Assembly: GCA_035252155.1 (NCBI GenBank)
Contig: DATFDL010000773.1
Coordinates: forward strand, 1-11,822
From: JAICLL01 sp035252155
GTDB lineage: Bacteria > Planctomycetota > Planctomycetia > Pirellulales > JAICIG01
Direction: 5' to 3'
DNA: 11,822 nucleotides
Shown: positions 1 through 5,683 of the stretch, one piece after another
How the letters are laid out: each line of letters starts with the position of its first letter
Numbering within the stretch: the first letter of the stretch is position 1
Notes under the pieces: generated by a model
Databases searched by the model: none
What the model was told of the DNA's origin: nothing
What the model saw: the letters and a program-made list of their open reading frames with translations, nothing else
Program-made: the position numbers and the translations under genes

Positions 1-91
1 ATCTCGATGCTGACATGTCGCACTGATGCCGCGTGAAGTATCGCCACGGCAACCCTTGCACTGCCAACAAGTTTCAGGCGAACATGGGCAA

Positions 92-1072
92 ATGCACTGC
101 GCACTGATCGGTTTGGGCGCCAATCTGGGCGATCGCGAGCAGACGCTCGACGCTGCCCGTGCGCGGCTCGATGAGTCGGCCGGCCGCGTGATGTCTTGCA
201 GCCGCTGGTATGAGACCGAGCCGGTGGGCGGGCCCGGTGGCCAGCAGCCGTTTCTTAACGGTGCCGTGACGCTCGAAACCTCCCTCAGTCCGGCCGAACT
301 GCTGGCGGTGTTGAAAGATTCGGAGAAGCAGCTCGGGCGGCGACCCGCAGAGCGCTGGGCCGCACGGGCCGTCGATCTCGATCTTTTGCTGTATGACGAG
401 TTGGTGCTTGAAACGCGCGAGCTGACGGTGCCGCACCCGCGGATGGCGTATCGGCGGTTCGTGCTCGAACCCGCCGCCGAAATCGCCCCCGACATGCGCC
501 ACCCGCTGATCGGTTGGACGGTGTGCCAGTTGTTCCAGCATTTGCAGCAGGCCGCGCCCTACCTGGCGATCGGCGGATTACCGGGCGTTGGCAAAACGCG
601 CCTGGCACGCCGGCTCGTCGAACGGGGCGGAGGCCGGCTACTGCTTGACTCGGCGCCCTGTGAGCCGGAACTCGAAGCCATCGCGCGGCGGGCCGCACTA
701 CTCGCTTGCCATGGATCGGCCCGCGGGGTGTGCACCATCTGGCCCCGCGATCTCTGGACGATCAGCGATTTCTGGTTCGACCAGTCGCTTGCCTGGGCGG
801 CCGCCCAAACCGACGAATCGCAGCGCGCCGCGATCGAAGCCGCCTGTCGGCTGGAGCGGCGAGTCACCATGCCGCCCAAGCTCGTCGCCGTGCTCGAACC
901 GGGCTCTACCGCCGACGCTGCCGGATCAATTGATGCCGAGATGGCGGAGCGCTATCGCCGGGCGATGGGCGAACTGGTGCGGCGGCCCGATCAACCGGTC
1001 ATCCGGCTTTCCGCCGATAAACCCGACGAGGCCGAAGTGGAACTGCTAGCCGCGATGCGCGCCATGCGGTAA
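92..1072 (+). CDS. folK: FolK (HPPK) fused to a deoxynucleoside-kinase-like domain
   Basis: The N-terminal half is 6-hydroxymethyl-7,8-dihydropterin pyrophosphokinase, which transfers pyrophosphate from ATP to the pterin in cytoplasmic folate synthesis. From the ATG at 92 it has 326 residues. Visible HPPK motifs are GLGANLGDRE (7-16), YETEP (40-44), a QPFLNGA segment (52-58) and ERWAARAVDLDLLLYDE (87-103). D95 and D97 fall exactly at the E. coli metal-binding positions, and LTVPHPRM (111-118) follows. HPPK alone is about 160 aa. Residues 158-326 add a P-loop, GLPGVGKT (162-169), and SDFWFDQSLAWA (225-236), which resembles the SDYxFDKSLxFA motif of bacterial deoxynucleoside kinases. The lid segment with its arginines (RxRxRGRxYE-like) is missing after VAVLEP (265-270). 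The acidic 'ENPFL' region is also not recognisable, so kinase activity is doubtful. An earlier ATG at 26 exists, but the family normally begins at MHCALIG. No strong ribosome binding site is seen. Confidence 0.93.
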   Translation: MHCALIGLGANLGDREQTLDAARARLDESAGRVMSCSRWYETEPVGGPGGQQPFLNGAVTLETSLSPAELLAVLKDSEKQLGRRPAERWAARAVDLDLLLYDELVLETRELTVPHPRMAYRRFVLEPAAEIAPDMRHPLIGWTVCQLFQHLQQAAPYLAIGGLPGVGKTRLARRLVERGGGRLLLDSAPCEPELEAIARRAALLACHGSARGVCTIWPRDLWTISDFWFDQSLAWAAAQTDESQRAAIEAACRLERRVTMPPKLVAVLEPGSTADAAGSIDAEMAERYRRAMGELVRRPDQPVIRLSADKPDEAEVELLAAMRAMR

Positions 1073-1090
1073 ACATGGATTGCATTCGGA

Positions 1091-1143
1091 GGATGGCCTT
1101 CGAGGCCGTCGTGCTCTATTTTCGACGGCCTGGAAGGCCATCC
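1091..1143. repeat. Imperfect inverted repeat, dispersed family
   Basis: Arms of 20 nt at 1091-1110 and 1124-1143 are reverse complements with one mismatch, around a 13-nt loop. The core of the right arm is GGCCTGGAAGGCCATCCTACGA. A close relative lies at 5613-5664. It begins 19 bases after the folK stop codon. It might act as a transcription terminator hairpin, but no T-run follows, so I call it only a repeat. Confidence 0.8.
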
Positions 1144-1210
1144 TACGAATACCATAACGTTCATCAACAACCACACCAACCCGAAGCGCAAGATTTGGTT
1201 TTGCACTTTC

Positions 1211-1442
1211 GACCCCATCGAGCTTGTCTCGATGGTGAAGAAGACGGCGTGCTAGCCGCGAAATGCAGGGTTTCTGCGACCCCATCCAGCTTGTCTGGAT
1301 GGTGAAGGAGATTTCGGTTCACGTTGCTGCCCCGCGATGACTGATTCACCATCCAGACAAGCTGGATGGGGTCTTGTTCGTTGTTTTGCGGCAGTTTTTA
1401 GCTCACCATCTCGTTCACCATCCGCACAAGGCGGACGGGGTC
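1211..1442. repeat. Four copies of a 27-nt hairpin repeat with compensated stems
   Basis: Copies lie at 1211-1237, 1278-1304, 1347-1373 and 1416-1442. The first two are in the opposite orientation to the last two. Each is an 8-bp stem around a 5-nt loop (CTTGT on the top strand in copies 1 and 2, ACAAG in copies 3 and 4). Stem arms are CCATCGAG/CTCGATGG (copy 1), CCATCCAG/CTGGATGG (copies 2 and 3) and CCATCCGC/GCGGACGG (copy 4). Differences on one arm are matched on the other, except one A/C pair in copy 4, which becomes G-U in RNA from the other strand. Copies 2 and 3 are exact reverse complements over 27 nt. No protein-coding gene is supported here. Confidence 0.85.
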
Positions 1443-1464
1443 CGAAAAAGCGCAACATCAAAAA

Positions 1465-1506
1465 GCAAGCGAGGAGACCCCGGAATCCCGCGGGTGTCTC
1501 GCTTGC
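1465..1506. repeat. Short inverted repeat
   Basis: GCAAGCGAGGAGACCC (1465-1480) pairs with GGGTGTCTCGCTTGC (1492-1506), apart from one bulge and one mismatch, around an 11-nt loop. It overlaps the right copy of the 22-nt repeat (1502-1523). It is part of the repeat mosaic between folK and panC. Confidence 0.65.
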
Positions 1507-1528
1507 GCTTCGGGTTGGTGTGGCGATC

Positions 1529-1605
1529 GGTGGCTGGGGCAGAGGCTTGCCGATGCCCCGGCGTTCCACCAACCGGGGCATCGCTAAGGCTCTGACCCGG
1601 CCACC
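1529..1605. repeat. Long imperfect hairpin upstream of panC
   Basis: A foldback of 77 nt. Its inner arms, CGATGCCCCGG (1551-1561) and CCGGGGCATCG (1573-1583), are perfect around an 11-nt loop. The outer arms (1529-1550 and 1584-1605) pair with a few mismatches. It ends 28 bases before the panC start codon. It could be a repeat element, or it could form in the panC leader RNA. No T-run follows it, so it is not a standard terminator. Confidence 0.7.
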
Positions 1606-1633
1606 GCTGAGAAAATAGCCAACTATTTCGAAT

Positions 1634-2506
1634 ATGGACCTCAACGATATTCGCTCTTCGCCTCGCCTGGTGACCAAGCTCGCCGACTTGCGCGCGGCCC
1701 TGGCCGAGGTGCGTCGAGCGGGCAAGTCGATCGGGCTCGTGCCGACGATGGGCGCCTTGCACGCCGGGCACATCAGCCTGGTTGAGCGATCACGGCGAGA
1801 ATGCGATTTCACGGTGGTGTCGATCTTTGTCAATCCCACGCAGTTCGGGCCACAGGAGGATTTTGCCCGTTATCCGCGCGATCTTGATGCCGACCTTCGC
1901 TTGCTGCAGCCGACGGGCGCCGACCTGGTCTTCGCCCCCGAACTCGACGAGGTCTATGGGCCGCGCCACGCGACTTTTGTCGAGATGCACGGCGTGGCCG
2001 AACCGCTCGAAGGCCGCTGCCGCCCCGGGCATTTTCGCGGCGTGGCGACCGTGGTGCTCAAGCTCTTCAACATGGTTACGCCCGACCGGGCCTACTTCGG
2101 GCAGAAAGACTATCAGCAGTCGTTGGTGATCCGCCGCTTGGTGGCCGATCTCGATCTGCCGATCGAGATTCGCGTCTGTCCGACCGTGCGCGAGCCCGAC
2201 GGCCTGGCCTTGAGCAGTCGCAACGTTTATCTCACCGCGGCCGAGCGCCACGAGGCCCTGGCCATCAGCCGCGCCCTGCGCCGCGCCGGTGAAGTGGTGC
2301 AGTCGGGCGAGCGACGTGCCGACGCGGTTCTGGCCGCGATGCAAGCCGTGCTAGCCGAATCGCCCGGCCTGAGCTTGGAGTATCTGGCGATCGTCGATGC
2401 GGAGACACTGGAACCGGTCGCCATCATCGACCAGACGGCGATTGCCGCCGTGGCCGCTTTCGTCGGGCGCACACGGCTGATCGACAACGTGCTGCTTACG
2501 CCGTAG
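1634..2506 (+). CDS. panC: Pantothenate synthetase (pantoate-beta-alanine ligase)
   Basis: Joins pantoate and beta-alanine with ATP hydrolysis to AMP, the last step of vitamin B5 synthesis on the way to coenzyme A. The enzyme is cytoplasmic. The 290 residues match the usual length of about 280. Family motifs are intact: VPTMGALHAGH (36-46) with the HxGH nucleotidyl-transfer signature at 43-46, FVNPTQFGPQED (65-76), RPGHFRGVATVVLKLFN (130-146), FGQKDYQQ (155-162) and REPDGLALSSRN (186-197). All expected active-site segments are present. The start at 1634 gives about 30 residues before the PTMG strand, normal for the family. No clear ribosome binding site precedes it. folK lies upstream, an association known from the folK-panB-panC order in other bacteria. 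Here panB and panD are not adjacent, and the gap is filled with repeats. Confidence 0.97.
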   Translation: MDLNDIRSSPRLVTKLADLRAALAEVRRAGKSIGLVPTMGALHAGHISLVERSRRECDFTVVSIFVNPTQFGPQEDFARYPRDLDADLRLLQPTGADLVFAPELDEVYGPRHATFVEMHGVAEPLEGRCRPGHFRGVATVVLKLFNMVTPDRAYFGQKDYQQSLVIRRLVADLDLPIEIRVCPTVREPDGLALSSRNVYLTAAERHEALAISRALRRAGEVVQSGERRADAVLAAMQAVLAESPGLSLEYLAIVDAETLEPVAIIDQTAIAAVAAFVGRTRLIDNVLLTP

Positions 2507-2567
2507 AAGCCTCAAACGTAAGTCAAGCGTGACGTGAGAGTGGTCATGATTGATAGGACTCACCGAT

Positions 2568-2755
2568 GGGTGCCACGGCATCCGCCGCGGCGGTGTTGAG
2601 CTCGAAACGAATGCGCGGCGCATTTCGCCGCGGTGGACGCCGTGCCGGCCAGTCTTCGAGCGGGCCGGTGAGCCAATCTGCACGGCGTCCGTCGCAGCGG
2701 CCGCGCGGATGCGTGTTGCTGCGTCCATGGCGCTGCGACGGATGCCGTGGCACCC
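2568..2755. repeat. Nested imperfect palindrome between panC and the lipM-like gene
   Basis: Outer arms of 20 nt at 2568-2587 and 2736-2755 pair with one mismatch. They contain the exact 15-nt pair GGGTGCCACGGCATC (2568-2582) and GATGCCGTGGCACCC (2741-2755). Inside, GGACGCCGTGC (2635-2645) pairs exactly with GCACGGCGTCC (2680-2690). The whole 188-bp block can fold back on itself. Short open frames across it have no recognisable protein features, so I read the 305-bp gap (2507-2811) as non-coding. Confidence 0.7.
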
Positions 2756-2811
2756 TGGCGCGTGCTTCCAAACTGACAATCCATACCATGAATCACTAAG
2801 TACGAGTTCAC

Positions 2812-3552
2812 ATGCCCGATTGCCGCTTGTTGCTCGATCCACCCGCTGACGGCGCCTGGAACATGGCGGTCGATGAGGTGTTGCTGATGCACGCCGCACG
2901 GGAAGGTATTTGGAGCTTGCGGTTTTATGGATGGAATGAAGCGACCGTTTCGCTCGGCTATTTTCAGCCGATCGGCGAGCGGCAAAGCCACGCGGCCAGC
3001 CGTCACTGCCTGGTGGTACGCAGGCCCAGTGGTGGCGGGGCGATCGTACACGATCGTGAATTGACCTATTCGCTGGCCGCGCCGATCGGCCGCGCCGCCG
3101 ATGCCGGCCGACGGCTCTATCACTCGCTCCACGCCGCACTGGCCGAGATGCTGTGCGGCCTGGGCGTGGAGGCGAGGTTGTGCCCAGCGGCTTCCTCGCA
3201 CGACGGCCCGCGCGGACCGTTCCTGTGCTTTCAGCGGCGGGCCGAAGGCGACGTGTTGCTCGGCGATGCGAAGCTGATCGGCAGCGCCCAGCGGCGGTTT
3301 CAAAATGCCGTGCTGCAGCATGGCAGCCTGTTGTTGTGCGCCTCGCCGGCCGCCCCCGAACTGCCGGGCGTCGAGTCGCTCACGGGCGTCCGGCTGACAA
3401 CCGACGAGTGGCGCGGGCGGGTCGCCGAGTCGATTTCAGCGGCCTTCAATCTACGGCCAAATCCCTATCGGCTGAACGACGATGAGCATAACCAGGCCCA
3501 CCGCTTGAGCCGCGAAAAATACGGCCTGCCCGCCTGGAACTACCGCAAATAA
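2812..3552 (+). CDS. LipM-like octanoyltransferase / lipoate-protein ligase A family
   Basis: A 246-residue member of the biotin/lipoate protein ligase fold. Family members attach octanoate or lipoate to lipoyl domains of dehydrogenase complexes or GcvH. Visible motifs are the acyl-binding RRPSGGGAIVHDRELTYS (70-87), FLCF with a cysteine at 139, GDAKLIGSAQRR (151-162) with lysine 154, and LQHGSLLL (168-175). The cysteine in a CF context followed by K-(I/L)-(I/V)-GSAQ matches LipM, in which this cysteine is the acyl carrier. That favours an octanoyl-ACP-dependent transferase over an ATP-dependent LplA ligase. The protein is also short for LplA and lacks a recognisable LplA C-terminal domain. 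No strong ribosome binding site is seen before the ATG at 2812. The symbol is left empty because LipM, LipL and LplA cannot be separated with certainty by eye. Confidence 0.88.
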   Translation: MPDCRLLLDPPADGAWNMAVDEVLLMHAAREGIWSLRFYGWNEATVSLGYFQPIGERQSHAASRHCLVVRRPSGGGAIVHDRELTYSLAAPIGRAADAGRRLYHSLHAALAEMLCGLGVEARLCPAASSHDGPRGPFLCFQRRAEGDVLLGDAKLIGSAQRRFQNAVLQHGSLLLCASPAAPELPGVESLTGVRLTTDEWRGRVAESISAAFNLRPNPYRLNDDEHNQAHRLSREKYGLPAWNYRK

Positions 3553-3583
3553 GGACGCGCCCGGATTTTTTACGCAAATTCTT

Positions 3584-3612
3584 TTGACTCGCGTGCCGCG
3601 AGATGTTAGCTT
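3584..3612 (+). promoter_or_regulatory. Weak sigma70-like promoter candidate
   Basis: TTGACT (3584-3589) is a good -35 match. After a 17-nt spacer comes TAGCTT (3607-3612), a poor -10 match. It lies 32 bases after the lipM-like stop codon, and the next gene in this direction is the FHA gene over 500 bases away. That would imply a long leader. The call rests on the -35 only. Confidence 0.25.
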
Positions 3613-3640
3613 GACGGTCAGAGGCAAAAGTCGGACCCAT

Positions 3641-3666
3641 CCCTCACCAAGAGGGTTGATTTTTGT
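3641..3666 (+). terminator. Possible small terminator-like hairpin
   Basis: CCCTC (3641-3645) and GAGGG (3651-3655) form a 5-bp stem around ACCAA. TTGATTTTTG follows directly. The stem is short for an intrinsic terminator and lies about 90 bases after the lipM-like stop codon, so it may instead be a leader structure. Confidence 0.3.
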
Positions 3667-3727
3667 CCGCGGGCTTGTGAAACTCAGATCTGCGCATGCA
3701 ATGAAGAGGCTTGCGCGGGTTTCCTAG

Positions 3728-3757
3728 CGGAACTGAGAAGGGCGGAACTGAGAAGGG
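3728..3757. repeat. 15-nt perfect tandem duplication
   Basis: CGGAACTGAGAAGGG occurs twice head to tail (3728-3742, 3743-3757) in non-coding DNA. This is typical of replication slippage. No function is apparent. Confidence 0.85.
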
Positions 3758-3906
3758 CATCGATGAGCGTTCGCGGTGCCGCATTTCGTGCGGCTGCGGT
3801 GCCTGCTTACGGCTTTTCGATTCATTGAAGTAGTTCGCAATTGCCGCCGAAAAAGCGGAGTTTGGCTGCCAGGCCAAGTTCCGTTCAAGGCCATGATGGT
3901 CGCAGT

Positions 3907-3980
3907 GCCGATGATCTTGCAGGGGCCGATGATCCTTCCAGGGCAGTTAAACGATCTGGGGCAGTTAAACGATGCTGGGG
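3907..3980. repeat. Two neighbouring imperfect tandem repeats
   Basis: GCCGATGATCTTGCAGGG (3907-3924) is followed by a 19-nt variant (3925-3943). CAGTTAAACGATCTGGGG (3944-3961) is then followed by a 19-nt variant (3962-3980). In both pairs the second unit has one extra base, so a reading frame would not be kept. This supports a non-coding reading. Confidence 0.8.
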
Positions 3981-4140
3981 CAGTCGAGAATATTGATAAA
4001 TTGTGTTTCTGGTCCTACCCCCCACACGTCTCTTTGCCAAGGAGCGACCTGAAGTCTAAGCAGAGGGGATTCGCCAATTACCTGTCTTTTTTTGATCCCC
4101 CCATCGTTCTCGTCACCTCTGCGGGAGCCTCGTCGCGCCA

Positions 4141-4812
4141 ATGGAAGTAAGACTTAAGGTTCAAGTGGGCAAAAACGTGGGTCAGGAACTGCTGGTTCCT
4201 GGTCCGAAATTCTTTATCGGCCGTGCCGAGGACTGCCAACTCCGTCCGCGCAGCGACTTGATCAGTCGCCACCACTGTGTGCTGTTGGTCGAAGAAAGCT
4301 TTGTCGCGGTTCGCGACTTCGGCAGCAAAAACGGCACGCTCGTCAACGGCCAGCGGGTGGCGGGCGAGCAAGAGATCAAACACGGCGACCGGCTGACGGT
4401 CGGGCCGTTGGAATTTGAGGTGGTGGTGCAGGTCGCCGCGCCGTCGAAGAAACGCCCGCCCGTCGAGAGCGTGAAAGAGGCGGCTGCAAGAACTGCCGAA
4501 GGGCACGGCGAACAGGTCGATGTCAGCCAGTGGCTGACCGAGAAAGACGTCAAGGACGGCCACACCGAGACCCGCGTCATCAATACCCACGAAACGAGCG
4601 AGCTTGATTTCGGCAACGGCGACAGCGGGCATGGGTCGGCGGGGGAGCATCCGGACGTCAAGCAGCCCGAACCAGTCGCGGTTGTGACCAAAGCGCCCGA
4701 CAAGGCCGCGGCCAAAAAAGCGCCGGGCAAGCTGCCCGTCGCGGCCAATGACCCGGCCGACAGCCGCTCGGCCGCCGCCGACGTCTTGAACAAATTCTTC
4801 AAACGCCGTTGA
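4141..4812 (+). CDS. FHA-domain protein
   Basis: A cytoplasmic 223-residue protein with an N-terminal forkhead-associated domain (about residues 3-98), which binds phosphothreonine peptides. The five signature residues are visible: G27-R28, S42-R43, H45, the SKNGT loop at 62-66 and N69-G70. Residues 100-195 are charged and low in complexity, rich in E, D, K and A, and probably disordered. The C-terminus ends in a basic ADVLNKFFKRR segment, which may be a binding tail or peptide motif. No kinase, membrane or secretion segment is present, so this is an adaptor or reader rather than an enzyme. Partner kinases are not in the window. GGGAG at 4123-4127 is a weak ribosome binding site 13 bases before the ATG. 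The next gene starts one base after the stop codon, which implies an operon. Confidence 0.9.
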   Translation: MEVRLKVQVGKNVGQELLVPGPKFFIGRAEDCQLRPRSDLISRHHCVLLVEESFVAVRDFGSKNGTLVNGQRVAGEQEIKHGDRLTVGPLEFEVVVQVAAPSKKRPPVESVKEAAARTAEGHGEQVDVSQWLTEKDVKDGHTETRVINTHETSELDFGNGDSGHGSAGEHPDVKQPEPVAVVTKAPDKAAAKKAPGKLPVAANDPADSRSAAADVLNKFFKRR

Positions 4813-4813
4813 T

Positions 4814-5014
4814 ATGTCTTCTGCCGACGACGAATCTCTGAAGCGACGCTATCGCGAGTTTCTCGACCTGATGCCGCTGACGGTGGCCATTGCCGGGCTG
4901 CCCGAAAACAATACTGCCCGCAGTTTCACCACCGAGCAGATGGAGGGGCGGGCCCAGGTGTTGGCGACGGCCTTTAAGATCGCCCGGCAGACCGTGCGAG
5001 AAGCGATCAAATAG
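4814..5014 (+). CDS. Small conserved-looking protein, 66 aa
   Basis: I do not recognise a named family. The ATG begins one base after the FHA stop codon (TGA at 4810-4812), so the two genes are almost certainly co-transcribed and probably translationally coupled. The protein is soluble and charged, with no signal or membrane segment. It has two likely helical parts: an acidic/basic N-terminus (residues 1-19) and a C-terminal helix around MEGRAQVLATAFKIARQTVR (43-62). They are joined by LMPLTVAIAGLPENNTARSF (19-38). Its tight link to the FHA gene suggests a partner or regulator of that protein, but this is inferred from position only. The reading frame is real-looking because of its coupling, its composition like the neighbours, and the structured repeat that starts right after its stop codon. 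Confidence 0.75.
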   Translation: MSSADDESLKRRYREFLDLMPLTVAIAGLPENNTARSFTTEQMEGRAQVLATAFKIARQTVREAIK

Positions 5015-5022
5015 AGGGGGTC

Positions 5023-5090
5023 GGAGGTCAGAGGCCAGAGGTCAGGGCTTCTGTTCTTCCCTGGCCCCCGGCCCCCGGCCTCTGACCTCC
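5023..5090. repeat. GC-rich inverted repeat after the FHA operon, possible terminator
   Basis: GGAGGTCAGAGGCC (5023-5036) is the exact reverse complement of GGCCTCTGACCTCC (5077-5090), with a 40-nt loop containing related purine-rich and pyrimidine-rich tracts. It starts 9 bases after the 66-aa gene. GGCCTCTTTTCTG follows, with a short T-run. The position suits a terminator for the FHA operon, but the loop is long. Confidence 0.6.
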
Positions 5091-5106
5091 GGCCTCTTTT
5101 CTGCGT

Positions 5107-5136
5107 TTGACCGCCCGCCGCCGGCCGACGTATAGT
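5107..5136 (+). promoter_or_regulatory. Sigma70-like promoter for the 80-aa gene
   Basis: TTGACC (5107-5112) and TATAGT (5131-5136) each match the consensus at five of six positions, with an 18-nt spacer. The gene starts at 5174, about 30 bases after the expected start of transcription. It lies just after the inverted repeat that may end the previous operon. Planctomycete promoters are poorly defined, so this is a pattern match only. Confidence 0.5.
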
Positions 5137-5173
5137 TAAATAGACGGGTACCACAGCGGGTGAGCACGAGCGA

Positions 5174-5416
5174 ATGAAGGCGACCAAACAACGTAAACAG
5201 GCGGCACTGCTCGGCTTGGGGCTAGACAATCAGGATGGGCACACTCGCTTGACGCGAGGCAAGAACTTCGTGCTTTACGGCGGCTCGCAGGATACCCATG
5301 CCCAAATGCAGGAAACGGCGATCAAAATCAACGAGCAGCTCGACCGCAGCGGCAAACGCCTGGAAGACGTTTCGCCCGGCGAGTTTTCTGAGATATTTCG
5401 AGAGGCGACGGGTTAA
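5174..5416 (+). CDS. Small conserved protein of planctomycete type, 80 aa
   Basis: A soluble protein of unknown function. From memory it resembles a short family found in planctomycetes, with the pattern LGLDNxDGHxRxTRGxNFxLxGGSxxTHxxMQExxIKxNExLxxxGKxLEDxxxxEF. Here these are LGLDNQDGHTRLTRG (residues 15-29), FVLYGGSQDTH (32-42), MQETAIKINEQL (45-56) and GKRLEDVSPGEF (60-71). This match is recall, not a search. The N-terminus is basic (MKATKQRKQ), and there is no signal peptide or membrane segment. The gene has its own promoter candidate (5107-5136) and stands alone between two repeat regions. The conserved glycines and polar residues suggest a small folded domain, but no catalytic role can be assigned. 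Confidence 0.82.
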   Translation: MKATKQRKQAALLGLGLDNQDGHTRLTRGKNFVLYGGSQDTHAQMQETAIKINEQLDRSGKRLEDVSPGEFSEIFREATG

Positions 5417-5445
5417 GAGTTCCCAGGTGGCAGTGCCCACCATAA

Positions 5446-5588
5446 TCGGTTTTGACCTTCAAAATCGGCAATTCTGGGAACCGCCATGTGGCACAGCCGC
5501 CCTCGGCTGTGTCGCCGACGCCAATCGGCATTACGGAACCAGCCGAGGGCGGCTGGTCCACAATGCCGATTTTGAAGGTCAAAACCGA
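5446..5588. repeat. Nested inverted repeat (143 bp) able to form a cruciform
   Basis: Outer arms of 25 nt (5446-5470 and 5564-5588) are exact reverse complements. Their core is TTTTGACCTTCAAAATCGGC. Inner arms CAGCCGCCCTCGGCTG (5494-5509) and CAGCCGAGGGCGGCTG (5540-5555) are also exact, and each is itself nearly palindromic. The spacing between outer and inner arms is unequal (23 and 8 nt). No open frame with protein features lies in it. It looks like a small non-autonomous or structural repeat. Confidence 0.85.
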
Positions 5589-5612
5589 CCAGACTGCCTG
5601 GTTATCTTGGAC

Positions 5613-5664
5613 GATGGCCTTCCTGGGCCGTCCAGAGTGAATGGGGCGGCCTGGAAAGGCCATC
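5613..5664. repeat. Second copy of the dispersed inverted repeat
   Basis: Arms at 5613-5632 and 5645-5664 match at 16 of 20 positions around a 12-nt loop. The right arm with its flank, GGCCTGGAAAGGCCATCCTC, differs by one inserted base and one substitution from that of the copy at 1091-1143. This shows a dispersed family in the genome. Confidence 0.75.
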
Positions 5665-5683
5665 CTCCGAACTTGAAACCGGG

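Larger units (their letters stand above)
1171..1523. repeat. 22-nt exact inverted repeat pair flanking the hairpin cluster
   Basis: The 22 bases at 1171-1192 are the exact reverse complement of those at 1502-1523. The core is CACCAACCCGAAGCGCAAG. The two copies are 309 bp apart and enclose all four 27-nt hairpins. They are separate copies of a short dispersed sequence, or possibly the ends of a composite non-coding element. No transposase is present between them, and no target-site duplication was recognised. Confidence 0.75.
3553..4140. other. 588-bp non-coding stretch upstream of the FHA gene
   Basis: It holds a weak promoter-like pair (3584-3612), a small hairpin followed by T-rich sequence (3641-3666), a 15-nt tandem duplication (3728-3757) and two pairs of imperfect tandem repeats (3907-3980). 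A 124-codon open frame from 3776 to 4150 crosses it and runs into the FHA gene. Its composition is unlike the neighbouring genes and it shows no domain, so I do not accept it as a gene. Confidence 0.6.

Noticed and set aside
26..91. Upstream ATG for folK
   Set aside because: It would add 22 residues with no family match before the conserved HPPK N-terminus.
1211..1442. CRISPR array
   Set aside because: The repeats alternate in orientation, are each a hairpin, and number only four. There are no uniform spacers and no cas genes.
1252..1839. 195-codon minus-strand open frame
   Set aside because: It runs through the hairpin repeats and into panC on the other strand. Its sequence is the repeats translated, with no domain or start signal.
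2550..2849. Open frames in the panC-lipM gap, both strands
   Set aside because: They are explained by the nested palindrome, and one runs into the lipM-like gene in another frame.
3776..4150. 124-codon plus-strand open frame before the FHA gene
   Set aside because: It overlaps the FHA start, and it covers tandem repeats with 18- and 19-base units that would not keep a frame. It has no recognisable protein features.
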